Assembly: GCA_014607495.2 (NCBI GenBank) | Contig: CP053157.1 | Coordinates: forward strand, 5,332,001 to 5,396,000 | Source of the DNA: Carposina sasakii | Taxonomy: Eukaryota > Arthropoda > Insecta > Lepidoptera > Carposinidae | Direction: 5' to 3' | Length of the DNA stretch: 64,000 nt | Part shown: one piece after another, positions 19,121 through 31,545 of the stretch | Layout of the letters: each line of letters begins with the position of its first letter | Numbering within the stretch: position 1 is the first letter of the stretch | The notes under the pieces: model-generated | What the model saw: only the letters and a program-made list of their open reading frames with translations | Database searches by the model: none | What the model was told of the DNA's origin: nothing | Made by a program: the position numbers and the translations under genes

Positions 19121-22100
19121 TTATCATTATCGTAAAACTATAATAGTTTCTCAACATTTCCCAGCATGTGCTGACCATATGCAAAATATTTAAGTTAATC
19201 TCTTGCAGGTGTCGTTGCTGGTACCTGGCATTTTAGTTATTAGTTCATTGTTTGCAATAGAAAGAGTATCTAAAGAGCATTGTCTATTTTGTTTTTAGAA
19301 ACATTAATCTACCGGCGTTGTGAGAAAATGTGGTAAATGACCAACTTATTGTTTTGTTAGTAAGTGTAGGTATTAAAAAAATTAGTGTATTCGCGTGGAT
19401 AGATGTTTTAATTATAAAATTTTCCTTAGACCCTTAGACCAATAAGATTGCCTTAGCTAGGTAACTAGATCTCAGAGAATACTCAATTTGAAACATTTGA
19501 AAAGTAGTCTATGTATAAGTTTAAGGGTTCTGGTTCGCTGAAATTATCACATTATGCTGCCAAAAAATAGCAATACATATAATTATAAAAAAAATAATAT
19601 TATTCAGTGGTGATGCTGGCCTTCACTCGAATACATCAGCTACGTTACAGCTCTTCCATATATGTCGCATGCATATGCATCGACCCATAAACTATAAAAA
19701 TACTACAATCGAAACAAGCTTATCGATTGCTAAAAGGTAAACTTTTAGCGGAACCGAACCGAATGGAATTTCACGTACGGTGGAAGAGAGCCCTGCATGC
19801 GTGGGCGCACCCATTAGTGGGTCTGTCAGGCCCTATCTGTCAGGACTGCGACCACAGGGGCCACATGGTCAGACAAACGAGCACAGGTGGACGCCAGGGG
19901 GTCTCTCTAATTTGCCCCATATTTATTTGCAACATGGCGCCCTTCGATTTGCCACAGAGTAAAAATATTCACTCTAATACAGTTAAGAAATTTAACTTTA
20001 CAAACATGTAGTAATAGTTTATTTAAGTAGATAAGTACTATAACTTCCTAGGTACTTTTCGTGTGTAGGTCATACCCATAATGACAATATTTCACTTGTT
20101 TGTTACTCGTATGAAGCTGATTTTCTTTTTGAATATATTACCTGTAATATATTCAAAAATAAAACCAGCTACGAGTTATAGTACTTATCTACTTAAATAA
20201 ACTCTATGTAATTTAAATGATTATAAATTAAATTAATAAATAGACTCACCTGAGTCATGTAGAAAATATTATTATCATTGTCTATTAAGAACGAATGAAT
20301 TGTATTAAACAGTAATAAAAAAAGTTTTTTGCATCTGTTGCAAGTTTATGAAACTTAGGTTATGTTAGAGGACTTCATATATCTGAACCTGCACCTCTTA
20401 CCAACTACTCTATGTTCATACAAATGATTCCCGATTACGATACCATTTGGCGAGGTGGCTCACCTAATGCGCGTGCGTCATTCAACTGTTTTGGACTATC
20501 TATCATCACAACACCATCGAGTTTGATTCAGCAGTTCCGCCTTCCGTACAGATATTATGTAGACCTGACTGATACAATAAGATGGGTTTCTCATCTAGAT
20601 CTAGGCACGTGTGTAACGCCTGTTTAGTTTTGTTATAGATACAATAATATTTAATTTATGAAGAGGACGCCTCTGACCTAATTTTTGACAATGTTTCTCG
20701 AATTGCAGAATCTTTTCCGATTTGAAGTTGGTCAAAAAGTTTGTACTTACTTATAGTTTTTTTTCGCCATAATTAAATCTTAGGTTACTAAATAATAAGT
20801 TACACTTCTCATGACTAAATGCAAACGGACTGATCTAAAATGATCTATGAATAAAATCGAAACTATTTTTTAAATACTATCTAGGTATCAATGTCTACTA
20901 ATTACGAACATCATTGTAAATTCAAGAATGCAAATTAATTCAGCGTATGTATTTATTTAATTCAGTAGATACTTCCCTTACATTATATGGCTGTAATCAG
21001 GTTAGCAATACTACTTATAACAACCGGACGGCATATGGCAACAGCAGTTGTTTATTACGAATTTGTTAATCTACTCAAAACAGACAGTCATCGGGGCTGC
21101 TACCCTACTAGTCCGGGAGGTAGCGTTGCATTTTTGATGGTGATTTTAGGCCGATCGATTTTGAGTGCAATTGATAGTTTAGATGAGGACATCAATTGAA
21201 TTGAGCGTCAGCAGGCGCACTCAGGGTGGGCGAGTGGGGAGAGAATGTCAAAAAAATAAATCCAAAAATTATTTCTGTTCGTCCGAAAATTTGCACATCA
21301 GTAGTTTTAACAATAATAATAATTATAGAAACCGTCAGCTGTGAAGAAAATGGCGGGTTGTACGTCAGCAGGTTATATATACCTATATTAAAAATAATTA
21401 TTTTCATTTCATTTCCGGTCGAATGAAACTGATACAGGTTATTCTTTATGCTATAAAAATGATAAAAAAAAGCCTCAGCAGATCTATCGATAGGGGTAAA
21501 ATCGTCAGCAAGGTTAATGCATACTCGGATTGAATACCTGCTCGGCACATATAATCCCCAAATCCAATAGTTTTCAGGGGCCCTAAAATGTATAATAGTT
21601 CAATTTGTTATATTTTTTTAATAATAGTACATAGCCTGCAAAAGGTTTGATTTTAAATCAGTAAATAGTTAAATTAATCTAACAACACCTACCACAGATT
21701 GTTAATTACTTTTTATTAAAAAACTGACAAAACAATATTATTAAAGTAACACTTTTATACTGATAAATATTTCCATAAAGTGTTAATTAGACATACATAA
21801 TTACCTATAGATAAATGCTGAGTTAATTCCTCAGTAGGGCAATTTCTTTAGCTCTACCATTACCTATTTGCTTTTCTTTTATTTAAAAACTAAGGTAATT
21901 GGAGTAATTAACAAAATTTCACTCATTTTTAAGTAGGTAGGTAGGTAAGTATCTACCTGCTCTGTCAGAATGTCAAGTTTTTTTGTCGATAGTTTTTATA
22001 CCCTAATTAGTGTAGACAGTTTAGTTACTGATACAATCAGAATTAAATAGGTAATTTGTAGATAATGATCCCTCATTGACACTTATATTTTGTAGCACGT

Positions 22101-22768
22101 AAGCTTTTTGTACTTAGTTTTAACTGATTATTTTGACTAAGCAGGTAGATTATAGCAAAGACAATTATACTTGTCTTTGATTATAGGTCATTTTGCGGTT
22201 CAGAATAAAATTTAAAAACAGGAAAGCGACTATAAATAAATAACCGTAGTTTGTAACTGTTATATACTACTAATCTGTCGATAATCTTTATCTACCTTTA
22301 TAAGAATCCACAATATCCAACAGATCTCAAGTATTCTCATTAAAAAGAGATCAATTTACGCAAATCTTCATCTTCAAGCTGATTAAAATGATAAGAAACT
22401 GATTAAAATGATCCCTGATCCCTTCATCACCTACATTAATACTTTTGATTACAGTACATTACATATTTTTTGTCCGAAAGAGGTTGCGGCAAATATTTAA
22501 AGTTGATCCATTTGAACATTTTGAACCACCAGATGCGTATGCGCATTAAGGCCAAGTATCATAATTTGGACAAATCGATTTAGATAGGGCGGCTCTTTTG
22601 TGCCATGATTTAGAGCACCAACAAATTGGGCCTTCCACATCGATCCTTCATCGATATGTGGCTGGTGAAATTTGAAAGGTTGATTGTTTATATGGAGGCA
22701 TAGTAGCGGTCTCGCCAAGTCGAGCTGAAATATGCATTCACTATATTATACTGTCGAGATTTTTGCAT
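19121..22768. other. Noncoding DNA, nothing firmly recognised
   Basis: It includes the GC-enriched patch 19780-19940, whose GTGGGCGCACCCATTAGTGG resembles part of the hairpin at 57168-57273, and a minus-strand frame 22497-22718 with no domain I recognise. Otherwise AT-rich. Confidence 0.4.
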
Positions 22769-22997
22769 ACACAGGGTGTAACAAAACGGGTATGTTAAGC
22801 GAAAAGCTATGTAAATAGCCCACTATATAGAACCTATCCACGAAATTTGAGACTCGAAATCACAAGTTTATTTTTCAATATTGTATAAAAAATCCTGAGA
22901 TGTTTAAGAATTCTCCATAATCTCTATCTAGAAAAATAAACATGTGATTTTGAGTCTCAAACTTTGTGAGTAGATTCTCTATTAGTGTGTCCATTAC
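22769..22997. mobile_element. TACAGG family II MITE with long inverted arms
   Basis: It starts ACAGGGTGTAACAAAACGGG. Internal arms around GAAATTTGAGACTCGAAATC (22838-22857) and GATTTTGAGTCTCAAACTTT (22947-22966) are inverted copies and would fold back. The same blocks occur at 41701-41871. The right terminus is degraded (no CCTGTA). Confidence 0.75.
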
Positions 22998-24422
22998 ATA
23001 TCGTTTTCGACTTACTTACTAAAATAATTGAAATAGTCCTTGTGCCTATGAGATATCTATCTCATGTGGTGGTTTTAGATCATCAGAATCTTCACATTGA
23101 GTATGATGACGTATCACTATGGGCAAGCTCCTATGACATAGATTGCACGTTCAGCAGTGCACTGTAAAAGGTGTGTGTGATACTGATATTATAAGTAATT
23201 AGTTGTGTTGTGACATGAAAAATATTTCAGCACATATATTTTGAATACTTTGTCGGCAGCAAAGTGCATATAACGTCAATTACATGTAAACGATCAGTAA
23301 TTTGGTTCAGTAAAATTACTCCGGTTAAAAGGATCCAGTTTGTCTAATTTCGAAGTATTTGTGTCTACAGTTCTTTATGAAAGTTTTTAGGTTACTTTTA
23401 AATAAATAAATGCTTTTTATTTAAGAGAATCCATTTCAAATAGTAGTAGGGGCTTCCCGGTAACTAGTCATGGACACTTAGAGTGGGAAAGCCTTTTTGA
23501 TACATACTTTTAAAAAAGTAGAGAAGGTTTACTTTTTCCCTTTAGCACCTTTATCCCTACCGACAGTTTAGTACTATTAATTTTTATTACTTTTGTCAAA
23601 GCTTCTTTCACGGTTGAGGATTGAATATAAAAATGATTATCAAGGGACCCTTGATAAAAAAATTTGAGTCTACTCGCGTTAAAAGCTTTGAAAATCTCGA
23701 TCTCTATCTATCTAGACAGACTCTTGCACCCACTGCTAAATAAGGCCTCCTATTGACTACGCCACTATCCTCTGCCCTGGGCCAACCTCAACCATTATTA
23801 ATGTCCATCAGCTTTTCGGATCTTCTGACCATCTGACCAATTTTGAAAATGCCTTGAAATAAGTTAAAATTGATAACAATTAAAAGATATATACAGTTTG
23901 TGGGAAAAGTAGGTATTGGATTAGATATTAACAAGTGAATTTGTAATACCGTCTCATAAGTATTGGTATACACTTAAACCCAATGTGTCATACCTATGGG
24001 GAAACCCATAATGAATCAGACATGGCGTTTTAAACAGTGACAAATACACCCCAACCCCAACGATCGATAGGGTTAACAACCTCAAAAAGCCTATAATATT
24101 CTAAAGCAATAAGATTATTACAGAATACACGGCACAGGTCACGCACCTGGCAAACCCCCCACTATAGACACTTCCCCAACACTCCTCGCATAACAGAAAT
24201 CGAGTCACAAAAAATATCAATGTCCATATTATTGGACTTCAGCATTCCCATGACACGATTGTAGCTACTGCACAGTCTTTTTATCGGACAGGACGACCCC
24301 AAGTTTGTCCTAGAGGGAGGGATGTGGAACAGTGACTTGACCTGAAAGCGTGGACGGGAACGAGGAACAGAGATGTGGATATTACGCAATAAATAATTGA
24401 TATTAACTATGTCATTTCATTA
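22998..24422. other. Noncoding DNA, nothing recognised
   Basis: AT-rich; only short frames without domains. Confidence 0.4.
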
Positions 24423-24898
24423 TACAGAATGTTTTTTCGTTGCCACCCTTAACAAATTGTACGTACTCTTTACATCAAAATTAAATAAAGTAAGTTTATG
24501 CCAAAAAAATGTTGGGAAACGATGAAATTTTTTTGAATTTTTTTTAAATTACTTGATCGGGCGAAATTTATAGTGTCCAGTGTTTATGCTAGTTTTTTCA
24601 TAGACGGATATTAATTTTATTATTATTTCTCGTGAAAAAATCTTGCTACACGCGTCAATGTGCATTTATGCAGAAAAACGCAGTCTATTTACTCAACTTT
24701 GGACCCTAATATTTTGGAAACCAGACATTTCCCAGGTATGCTTCCATGCAGAAAAACGCAGTCTATTTACTCAACTTTGGACCCTAATATTTTGGAAACC
24801 AGACATTTCCCAGGTATGCTTCCATGCAGAAAAATGATCGTGATGATGAGGAGATTCCGTAGTTTTCGGGAACGTTGACGACCAAAAATCAGCCTGTA
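24423..24898 (-). mobile_element. TACAGG family I MITE, copy 3, with internal 78-bp tandem duplication
   Basis: Ends are TACAGAATGTTTTTTCGTTG and GACCAAAAATCAGCCTGTA. The unit starting GCAGAAAAACGCAGTCTATT occurs at 24670 and again at 24748, period 78 bp, almost unchanged. The unit junction coincides with GCAGAAAAA, a short homology that occurs twice in the ancestral element, so slippage or unequal exchange explains the growth. Confidence 0.88.
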
Positions 24899-27712
24899 TG
24901 TATTGGTATAAATAGGTAAACTTAACCAAATGCTTCTCCATATATCCAACGTAATAGCGCTTTAAATCTTTATAAACCATTAGCAACTACGTAGCTAAGT
25001 GAGTTAACCTAAAAGAACACATAGTTATAGGTACTTCACTAGTAGGTATTTTTGTATGTTTACTTACAAGTTTAATTTTTCATTATCAAATACGGTCATT
25101 AAATGATCACATTACAAATACCGACAAGGTTCATTTATATATAACAGCACCGAAATAAGCTAGGCAAAATCATAAACAGTGCAATGTCTAGCGCGTGTCA
25201 TTGTAAAGGCCGGTCAATCGCTAACAAGTTTATAAAACCAGTGGCGGTAAGCGGAAACTAATGTCACCTCATAGAATTATATCCATTTGTACGCTATCCC
25301 ACATAGAAGATAGCGACATTGACCTGTCCAGTCAGATAGTTCGTACATCTCGCAATATGGTGTAACGAATGAATCACTCGAATATGAATCAGGTATTTCA
25401 CTAATCTAAGCGGATATCGGAAGATTTCTCTGATTTTGTTGATACGTAAAATTATCACTGATTATGCAAGTTAGTTGACCATGGTCCTCTATTAAGGCCA
25501 AAGTGGTATCGCAACCTAGTTCCTTATATTCGTATCTTTTTAATCCATTTTGAGCTTGCTAGCTTAATGTGTCTAATTAAAGTAGCAGCACTCTATGATG
25601 GCTGGCAAAGTGTTCAAATGTACCTAATGTAGAGCTCCAATATCAGTGACGCCGCCGACGATCATATTGTGTGAGACCTCTTTGATATAGACCTTAAGTA
25701 GATATGCTATACGAATAAATGATATAGATAAGATATTGGTGGATTTAAATCGAGGTCCAACTTTAAACTTGACCAATTCATCTTAGTTGTTGTACGTGTC
25801 CTTTCTACATTACAAACGTTATAATTGACTAAAAAACACAGTGTTCTGTGGGTGTACATATGTAAGGTAGAGCACGTATTTGACCTACATTTATATTTGC
25901 GATGTTAACACAGATCAATTACCTAGCTAAGCCACCAATATCGTTTCAGTCATGTGAAGTTCACTGCTGTACATAGGCCTCCCTCAAACCTTCCTGAAAG
26001 TATATAAAGCAAAGATAGGTGTCGGTAGTCTTATAAAATCAGTAGTATCGATAATCCAAAGGGATAGTCCGTAAAATAATATTTGGAGGGTATCGAATAA
26101 GGTGCAACGTTCTCCACACGCGAGCGGTCAAAACCCTGTACGGTATCATAGCATTACCCTTAAAAAAACTAAATTTGCATTCGAAATTGGAACGCGAGTG
26201 GCACGAGCGCCCCCGGCGGGTGCTACCGACACTACGATATGCGCGTGCGTCGTTTTTCTAATTTCCGATAATTTTATTAAACAATATTAAAGTCTAAAAC
26301 CTATCTTGGGGCGAGTTCCGAGAGGAAATAAGCGTTTATCTAAATTCAATGCAGATTGTACAACTGTTTTTGATGTTAAAATTAGCATTAATGGTGCCTG
26401 CACTACGGTAGAAACATTGATTATTATATGCCTAAAATGTTTTATCCATTTTCCCTATTTACCTACATTATAAAATGATTGTGATAAGTACCTACATATA
26501 AAAGAGGAAATAATTTCTAAAAATACAAAAGAGAGACACAAAATTTCTAAAATGTCGCTATAATATTTGGCTCTTAAATAAATAAGATATTATATATTCT
26601 TATTATTAAGTAGTCAAGAAATAACAAACAAACCAAATCTGTCCATCCAGCGACCATCAAATCAATAAAATGTTACTTCTATAGTTCAGCGCCTAAGTTA
26701 CTGTACAACCATCCCATGGTCCCATGTTGTTTGGATCGCGTGTCACCCCCTGTCGCCCGCAGCAACTATTTGCTGTTCACTGATAAATCGCTGTCAATTT
26801 AGTAATATGACTTTATTGAATGTCCATAAATAATTATCTAGATACCGGTTATTACGTTTTGTAAGTTTAGGTGTATGTTTTTCAATATAAAAGTCCTTCT
26901 TTTTACCTTTCATTGGTGTTTAGTTTCTCAGGCTCGATTAATTAGCATTGTATTTTTATCTCAGATTTTTATAGAGTTTGCAGAAATTCTGCCATAATAA
27001 TAATAATTATATTTTATTCTATATAATGCTAGTAAGTAGCAAATGTATGTCATAATAACAACCTTCCATGTTTTTTTTTGTTTTTTTTTTTGGCTCGATA
27101 TATTTGCATTATTTTTGTAGAGTATTTTATTTTATTCGATATAATGCGAGTAAGCAGCAAATGTTTGTCACAACATCTGTAATTCCTCATAAAAGGGATA
27201 AAAAGCAAATTACCGAGCTTAAACTACGAGTAACAAGGTACTTTGTATCAATGCGCGGATCATCGGCCATGAAAGGTAGAAGCCGCCGCCGCACCTGCTT
27301 ACGCCTAAATATCGCATAATAACTCCACCTCCAAGCCCTTGCATATTAAACTATACTTTCCGTAGTTGAGCAACGATGGTGTTTCCTTTAAAATTATATT
27401 GTACTTATTACAGTTTATGTGTAAAGTGACGATTTTCAGGCCGCAAACCGCGGAATGCACGGCTCGCGCGGCGGCTTATCTTTATGGTTACATAAAACTA
27501 TTTTTATGCTTCCAAATGTACTTATTACACTTAATTTAGGATACTTAATCGATATCCTTTAGTAAGTCTGCATAATACTGTTTATTCTGTTATGATATTG
27601 CGAATGTAGAGTTAGATTCAAGGAGAAGTTCCTTGCTTCTTTCAGACCCGACCTCTTCATTGATTGGATTTGTTGTTCTCTTTTATTATCCATTTAGGTA
27701 TATCATTTATAT
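24899..27712. other. Noncoding DNA with one SINE/LINE-like fragment
   Basis: A short piece at 25949-25988 (GTTCACTGCTGTACATAGGC CTCCC) is a remnant of the SINE/LINE-like family. GC-enriched spots at 26180-26250 and 27425-27480 are unexplained. No gene recognised. Confidence 0.4.
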
Positions 27713-28884
27713 ATATGTCGTGGCCATATCGTAGAATTGATCATTTCATGAAATGGTCGAGCATTTCATGAAATGGTCGCATTTCATGAAAAGTTCAACT
27801 GTCTATTGGCCACATCATGATATGGTTTGGGCAGATCGATGATTAAAAATCGTTTCTCGATATGGGCAACTAAACGCCCGATCATTTCATGAAGTGGTCA
27901 AGATTATTGATCATATCGTAAAATAGTTACATGAATCACCGGTAGAGGCGCTGCGCGCGTTTTATTTATGTGTGAAGATAGCGGATTTTTCTTTTTAGGT
28001 TATAAAACAAATTAAAGAGAGTAGGGTGACTATGCAGAAGAAGTTCACGGATAGTGTGTTATATTGTATAATGTATATGGGTGAATTTCCCAGGTACGTT
28101 TTTAGCGCGGCGTGGATGAAAATCGTAGTGGAAAGTGCAAAATGCACATTAATTAATTTTTTTTCATTAAGTTCAGACAGTGATCTAGACTAACGTTTAA
28201 AACTTAAGACCAAAATCTATTTATTTACGCATCAAAAAAATTATCAATGGCTCTAAATCTAATTGCGGTGCTATGTCCCCACTTCATTTACAAAAATAAA
28301 TTTGCCTATTTCAATTTTCGGGTGAAATAATTTAACAGAATACATACATATTTTAAAAATACATTAAATGACACTATTATTTACACCATGAGCAGTAATT
28401 TAACTTAACCCGGTAGTACCTGTAACAGCTTTTTAAAATTGTCCCGCGGAAAAAGTCAATAACGCTGGCGCATTTTGAACATTACACTATTTCATCATAA
28501 TGAATGAGATAGATGCTAAGCTATCTTTCCCTGCAGTGCTCTGTCAAGCCATCGTATACCAAGTACAAGGATGTTTGATACATTGAACAGTTTTCCCGCC
28601 AAAAACGTAAGTATATCCAGCGGTGGCGCAGGAATACAAATTTATCATATAACGGTGTCATGTGTATTTAAAAAACTAAAAGGCTGTTTAAAAAGATTTT
28701 TTACAGATGATTAAAGATTAGATATATCGACGTAATTGCAAACGAATTATTACATTTAAAATAATAGTGTCCGTTATAATTTGTACTTTATTACTTAATT
28801 CTAAGTACGGTGTCGCAACTCCAGTGGCTCCGGTGGCAAAAAAGAGGGCCACCGTAATTTAATAATGTCACCGTAATTGATATT

Positions 28885-29045
28885 TTGTCTTTTTGTATAC
28901 AGGATGACTGGAAAACGGGTATTATTTCTATTGAGATGTAAAAGTACAGCCCATTTTCTACCTTTATGGGTAGGAAGACCCATAAAAAAAATTACGGCTT
29001 CAGGGTTATGCCCCATTTTGTAATGTTTTTAAAATCACCCTATTA
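28885..29045. repeat. Possible small TACAGG-ended MITE inside the 3.8-kb element
   Basis: It begins TACAGGATGACTGGAAAACG and may end TTTTTAAAATCACCCTATTA. The ends are only loosely inverted copies, so this is a weak call. A minus-strand frame (28801-29016) spans it without a recognisable domain. Confidence 0.3.
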
Positions 29046-29261
29046 TTAAATTGAAATGCATAAAAAAACTAAAATACGTGTATATTTCAGTAATTCAACT
29101 AGATAAATAAATAATCATTTGAGACAAAACAACAGACATCAACTTGGCATTGTCAAAGTATAATTACTAAAAGGTTTATAATTTTTTTTCCTGATTCTTT
29201 CATATTCATTCAAAATAATGATATCACGTAATGCGCACACTTCATTAAACTAAATTCAAAA

Positions 29262-30183
29262 GGTATAATTATGAAAAAGCTTACCAATAGCTGACTAATA
29301 AGAATTTTAAAAGGCTATCCTATGGCGCGACAACCTTTTTTAACAAGTAACCTAAGTTTGTAGTCAAATTTAAGAAATACAAAGGTGATAAACTGACATT
29401 ATAATATATAGCATAGGAATCTTACTGCTATTCAAAGGCCTTTTCATGATGCAGTTCAACTCGAATCGAGATCATACCGCCACCTCCATCTCGTCTTACT
29501 CCTACCCCAGGCAGCCGCTCTGTATCATCCAGCCAGTTGCACTGTTCGTCTATCTTTCGGTGTCTAAACGACTAACATGGCCGGCACTTTTCTGTCCAGT
29601 TCCTTTTTGGTAGGCGATTAGCATACCTAATGGTGTTCCTGATGCAGTCTGAGCACTGTAGGTCAATCGATAGACAGCATAAGTACACATATCGACAAGT
29701 AGATGTTATAAGATCATAGGAAGGGAACCGTTCCTAAATGAACTAAGTTCTTCCAGGCACTTAAGATTCATCCCTCTATATTAATAGCTGACCAATAAGA
29801 ATGTAATATTTTTCTGAGTATTGACTGTTCTCAGAAAAAATATCTATATATTGAAGTACGTTGGCCTAAGTAGGTGTACTCATGCACATAATTATTATCT
29901 ACTTCAATCCCACGTTTTGTGGTATTGATTATGACTTGGCTTTCAGTTCAACCTCAAGGAAACCACCCAAAATTGCTACTATAAATGAACGAATAAACCC
30001 GAGTAACTTTGCGATAAACCCGAGTAACTTGAACAAGTACGCCTGATGATAACAGAAGAGTTCTACATTCTACTTGCTTCAATATAACACTGCTATAGGC
30101 TGTAGCGCCACGGAATGTATTTTTCGAAACCTTTATTGGTCAGCTGCTGGTAAGCTTTCTTATAATAAGTTATACCTTTTTGA
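29262..30183. mobile_element. Nested inverted-repeat element, 0.9 kb
   Basis: The left AAAGGTATAATTATGAAAAA then GCTTACCAATAGCTGACTAA is mirrored by the right end, which inverted reads AAAGGTATAACTTATTATAA, then GCTTACCAGCAGCTGACCAA. Similarity continues about 80 bp inward (TGGCGC block). A third partial AGCTGACCAATAAGAATG lies inside at about 29787. No transposase recognised. It lies wholly inside the 3.8-kb element, so it inserted later or was part of its cargo. Confidence 0.7.
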
Positions 30184-31133
30184 GTAGCTTATTAAATAAG
30201 GAATTTAGTTTGATAAAGGGTACGCATAATGCAGTATATTATTTTAAAAGAGTAGGGGGTTAATTTGCAAAAACATTTAACAAATTTTGCTTGACCATTC
30301 CATGTTGATAGATTTTTGGGAGGTCAAAGTATAAAATGAGTTTCATTTCTTATATGCCATTCTACTCATCTAAAAGGAGATTTTTAAAAAATCATAAAAT
30401 TTTCATATCTCCGACACCGTGAATTTTTGGATGGGGTATTCCTTATATATAAAGGCAGCTATCGAGGTGCACTTTCACAATTGAAAAGAAATGATCCTTA
30501 TTTCTGGTTTTCGAAGATTTTTACGTACATATAAATAAATACGGCTAGGTTTCCGAAATGGTGTAGTCAGAACTGCGAGATCTTATAGGAGATACCATGG
30601 CCACTACGTTTTATGCTAAGAAAAAAACTCACTAGGAAGCATTTTAAAGTATGTAATAAAATATTTCTCTAACTGTTAACGTGTTCCTTAAATTTGTTAT
30701 CATAGTTTCTAAACTATAATCATGATGATAAACATTATTACCAACTAATAAACGAAAAATTTAAAGTTTTCAAGTTCTTATAAAATAAATAAATAGGTAA
30801 TTCATATGATGTTCTCCTGTATTTATAATTTCGCTGGTTGTAATCAATTTCAGTGGAGAGATTTACAATTTCGGTGGTTTGATAATAATATCGGTGGCGA
30901 TTGAAATTTTTAAATGCAGATATCTCAAGAAATAATACGTTTTTAAAAATGTGTACCATATGACTGAATATTATATATTTTTGGCTATTACTTCGAATAC
31001 AAAAAAGTTATAGAAAGTGGATATAAAATTTCGCCAGCGTAATTAGTCAAAAATCGAGGTTGTTGAAATTCACCCATATTAGACTTAATGGTGGTTTATA
31101 ATAATATTGTTAAACAAAAACCTTAGATTACGA

Positions 31134-31245
31134 TAGGTTAGGTTAGGTTAGGTTAGACTATGACAAATGACGCACGAGCCGAGCGAGCGGAGCGAGCGTG
31201 CCCAGGCAGCGTCCGGCGATGTGCCAGATGCGAATCGCTTTTGTA
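31134..31245 (+). repeat. TTAGG run plus GAGCGAGCG core module
   Basis: TAGGTTAGGTTAGGTTAGGT leads into ACTATGACAAATGACGCACG, AGCCGAGCGAGCGGAGCGAG and GATGTGCCAGATGCGAAT. The same order occurs at 47295-47395 inside an element with unrelated ends, and in reduced form at 18010-18060. TTAGG is the insect telomere unit, but here it is interspersed. Confidence 0.85.
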
Positions 31246-31545
31246 AAGTCTTTTATGTTTTTAAATATTATATTGTGAAAATATCACATAAATAATAGCA
31301 AAAAAAATCATACCATCATACCTTATGGTATACTTATATATGGTGTAAGCTCTTACCACATTCGGATTTTATGGACACCCTGTTAATACGATTTGGCCAA
31401 ACGTGGATGACAAAATCGTGAAATGTAGACGATTTAACGATCTGGTCAAATTGAATTGGCCACTTCATGAAATGCGACCACTTCATGAAATGCTCGACCA
31501 TTTCATGAAATGATCAATTAAACAATATGGCCACGACATATATAC

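Larger units (their letters stand above)
27713..31545. mobile_element. Large element with CATTTCATGAAATG terminal arrays, 3.8 kb
   Basis: The left end reads TATATGTCGTGGCCATAT, followed within 80 bases by several ATTTCATGAAATGGTCG units. The right end is the inverse, finishing CATATTGTTTAATTGATC-type units then ATATGGCCACGACATATA. The two ends agree over about 80 bp when one is inverted. Further related units extend to about 27935 and back to about 31390. The flanking AT runs (ATATATAT / ATATATAC) may be the target duplication but are low complexity. No transposase frame was recognised in the interior, which holds a nested TIR element (29262-30183) and a TTAGG-run core (31134-31245). Confidence 0.8.

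Noticed and set aside
22497..22718. Transposase fragment on the minus strand
   Set aside because: The 73-codon product looks non-random, but I could not match it to any named family, so no call is made.
30000..30040. Short direct repeat of ATAAACCCGAGTAACTT
   Set aside because: Two imperfect 20-base copies only; too small to interpret beyond local slippage.
31134..31160. Telomere or subtelomere
   Set aside because: The TTAGG runs are only three to four units, occur at several internal sites and always inside mobile-element copies.
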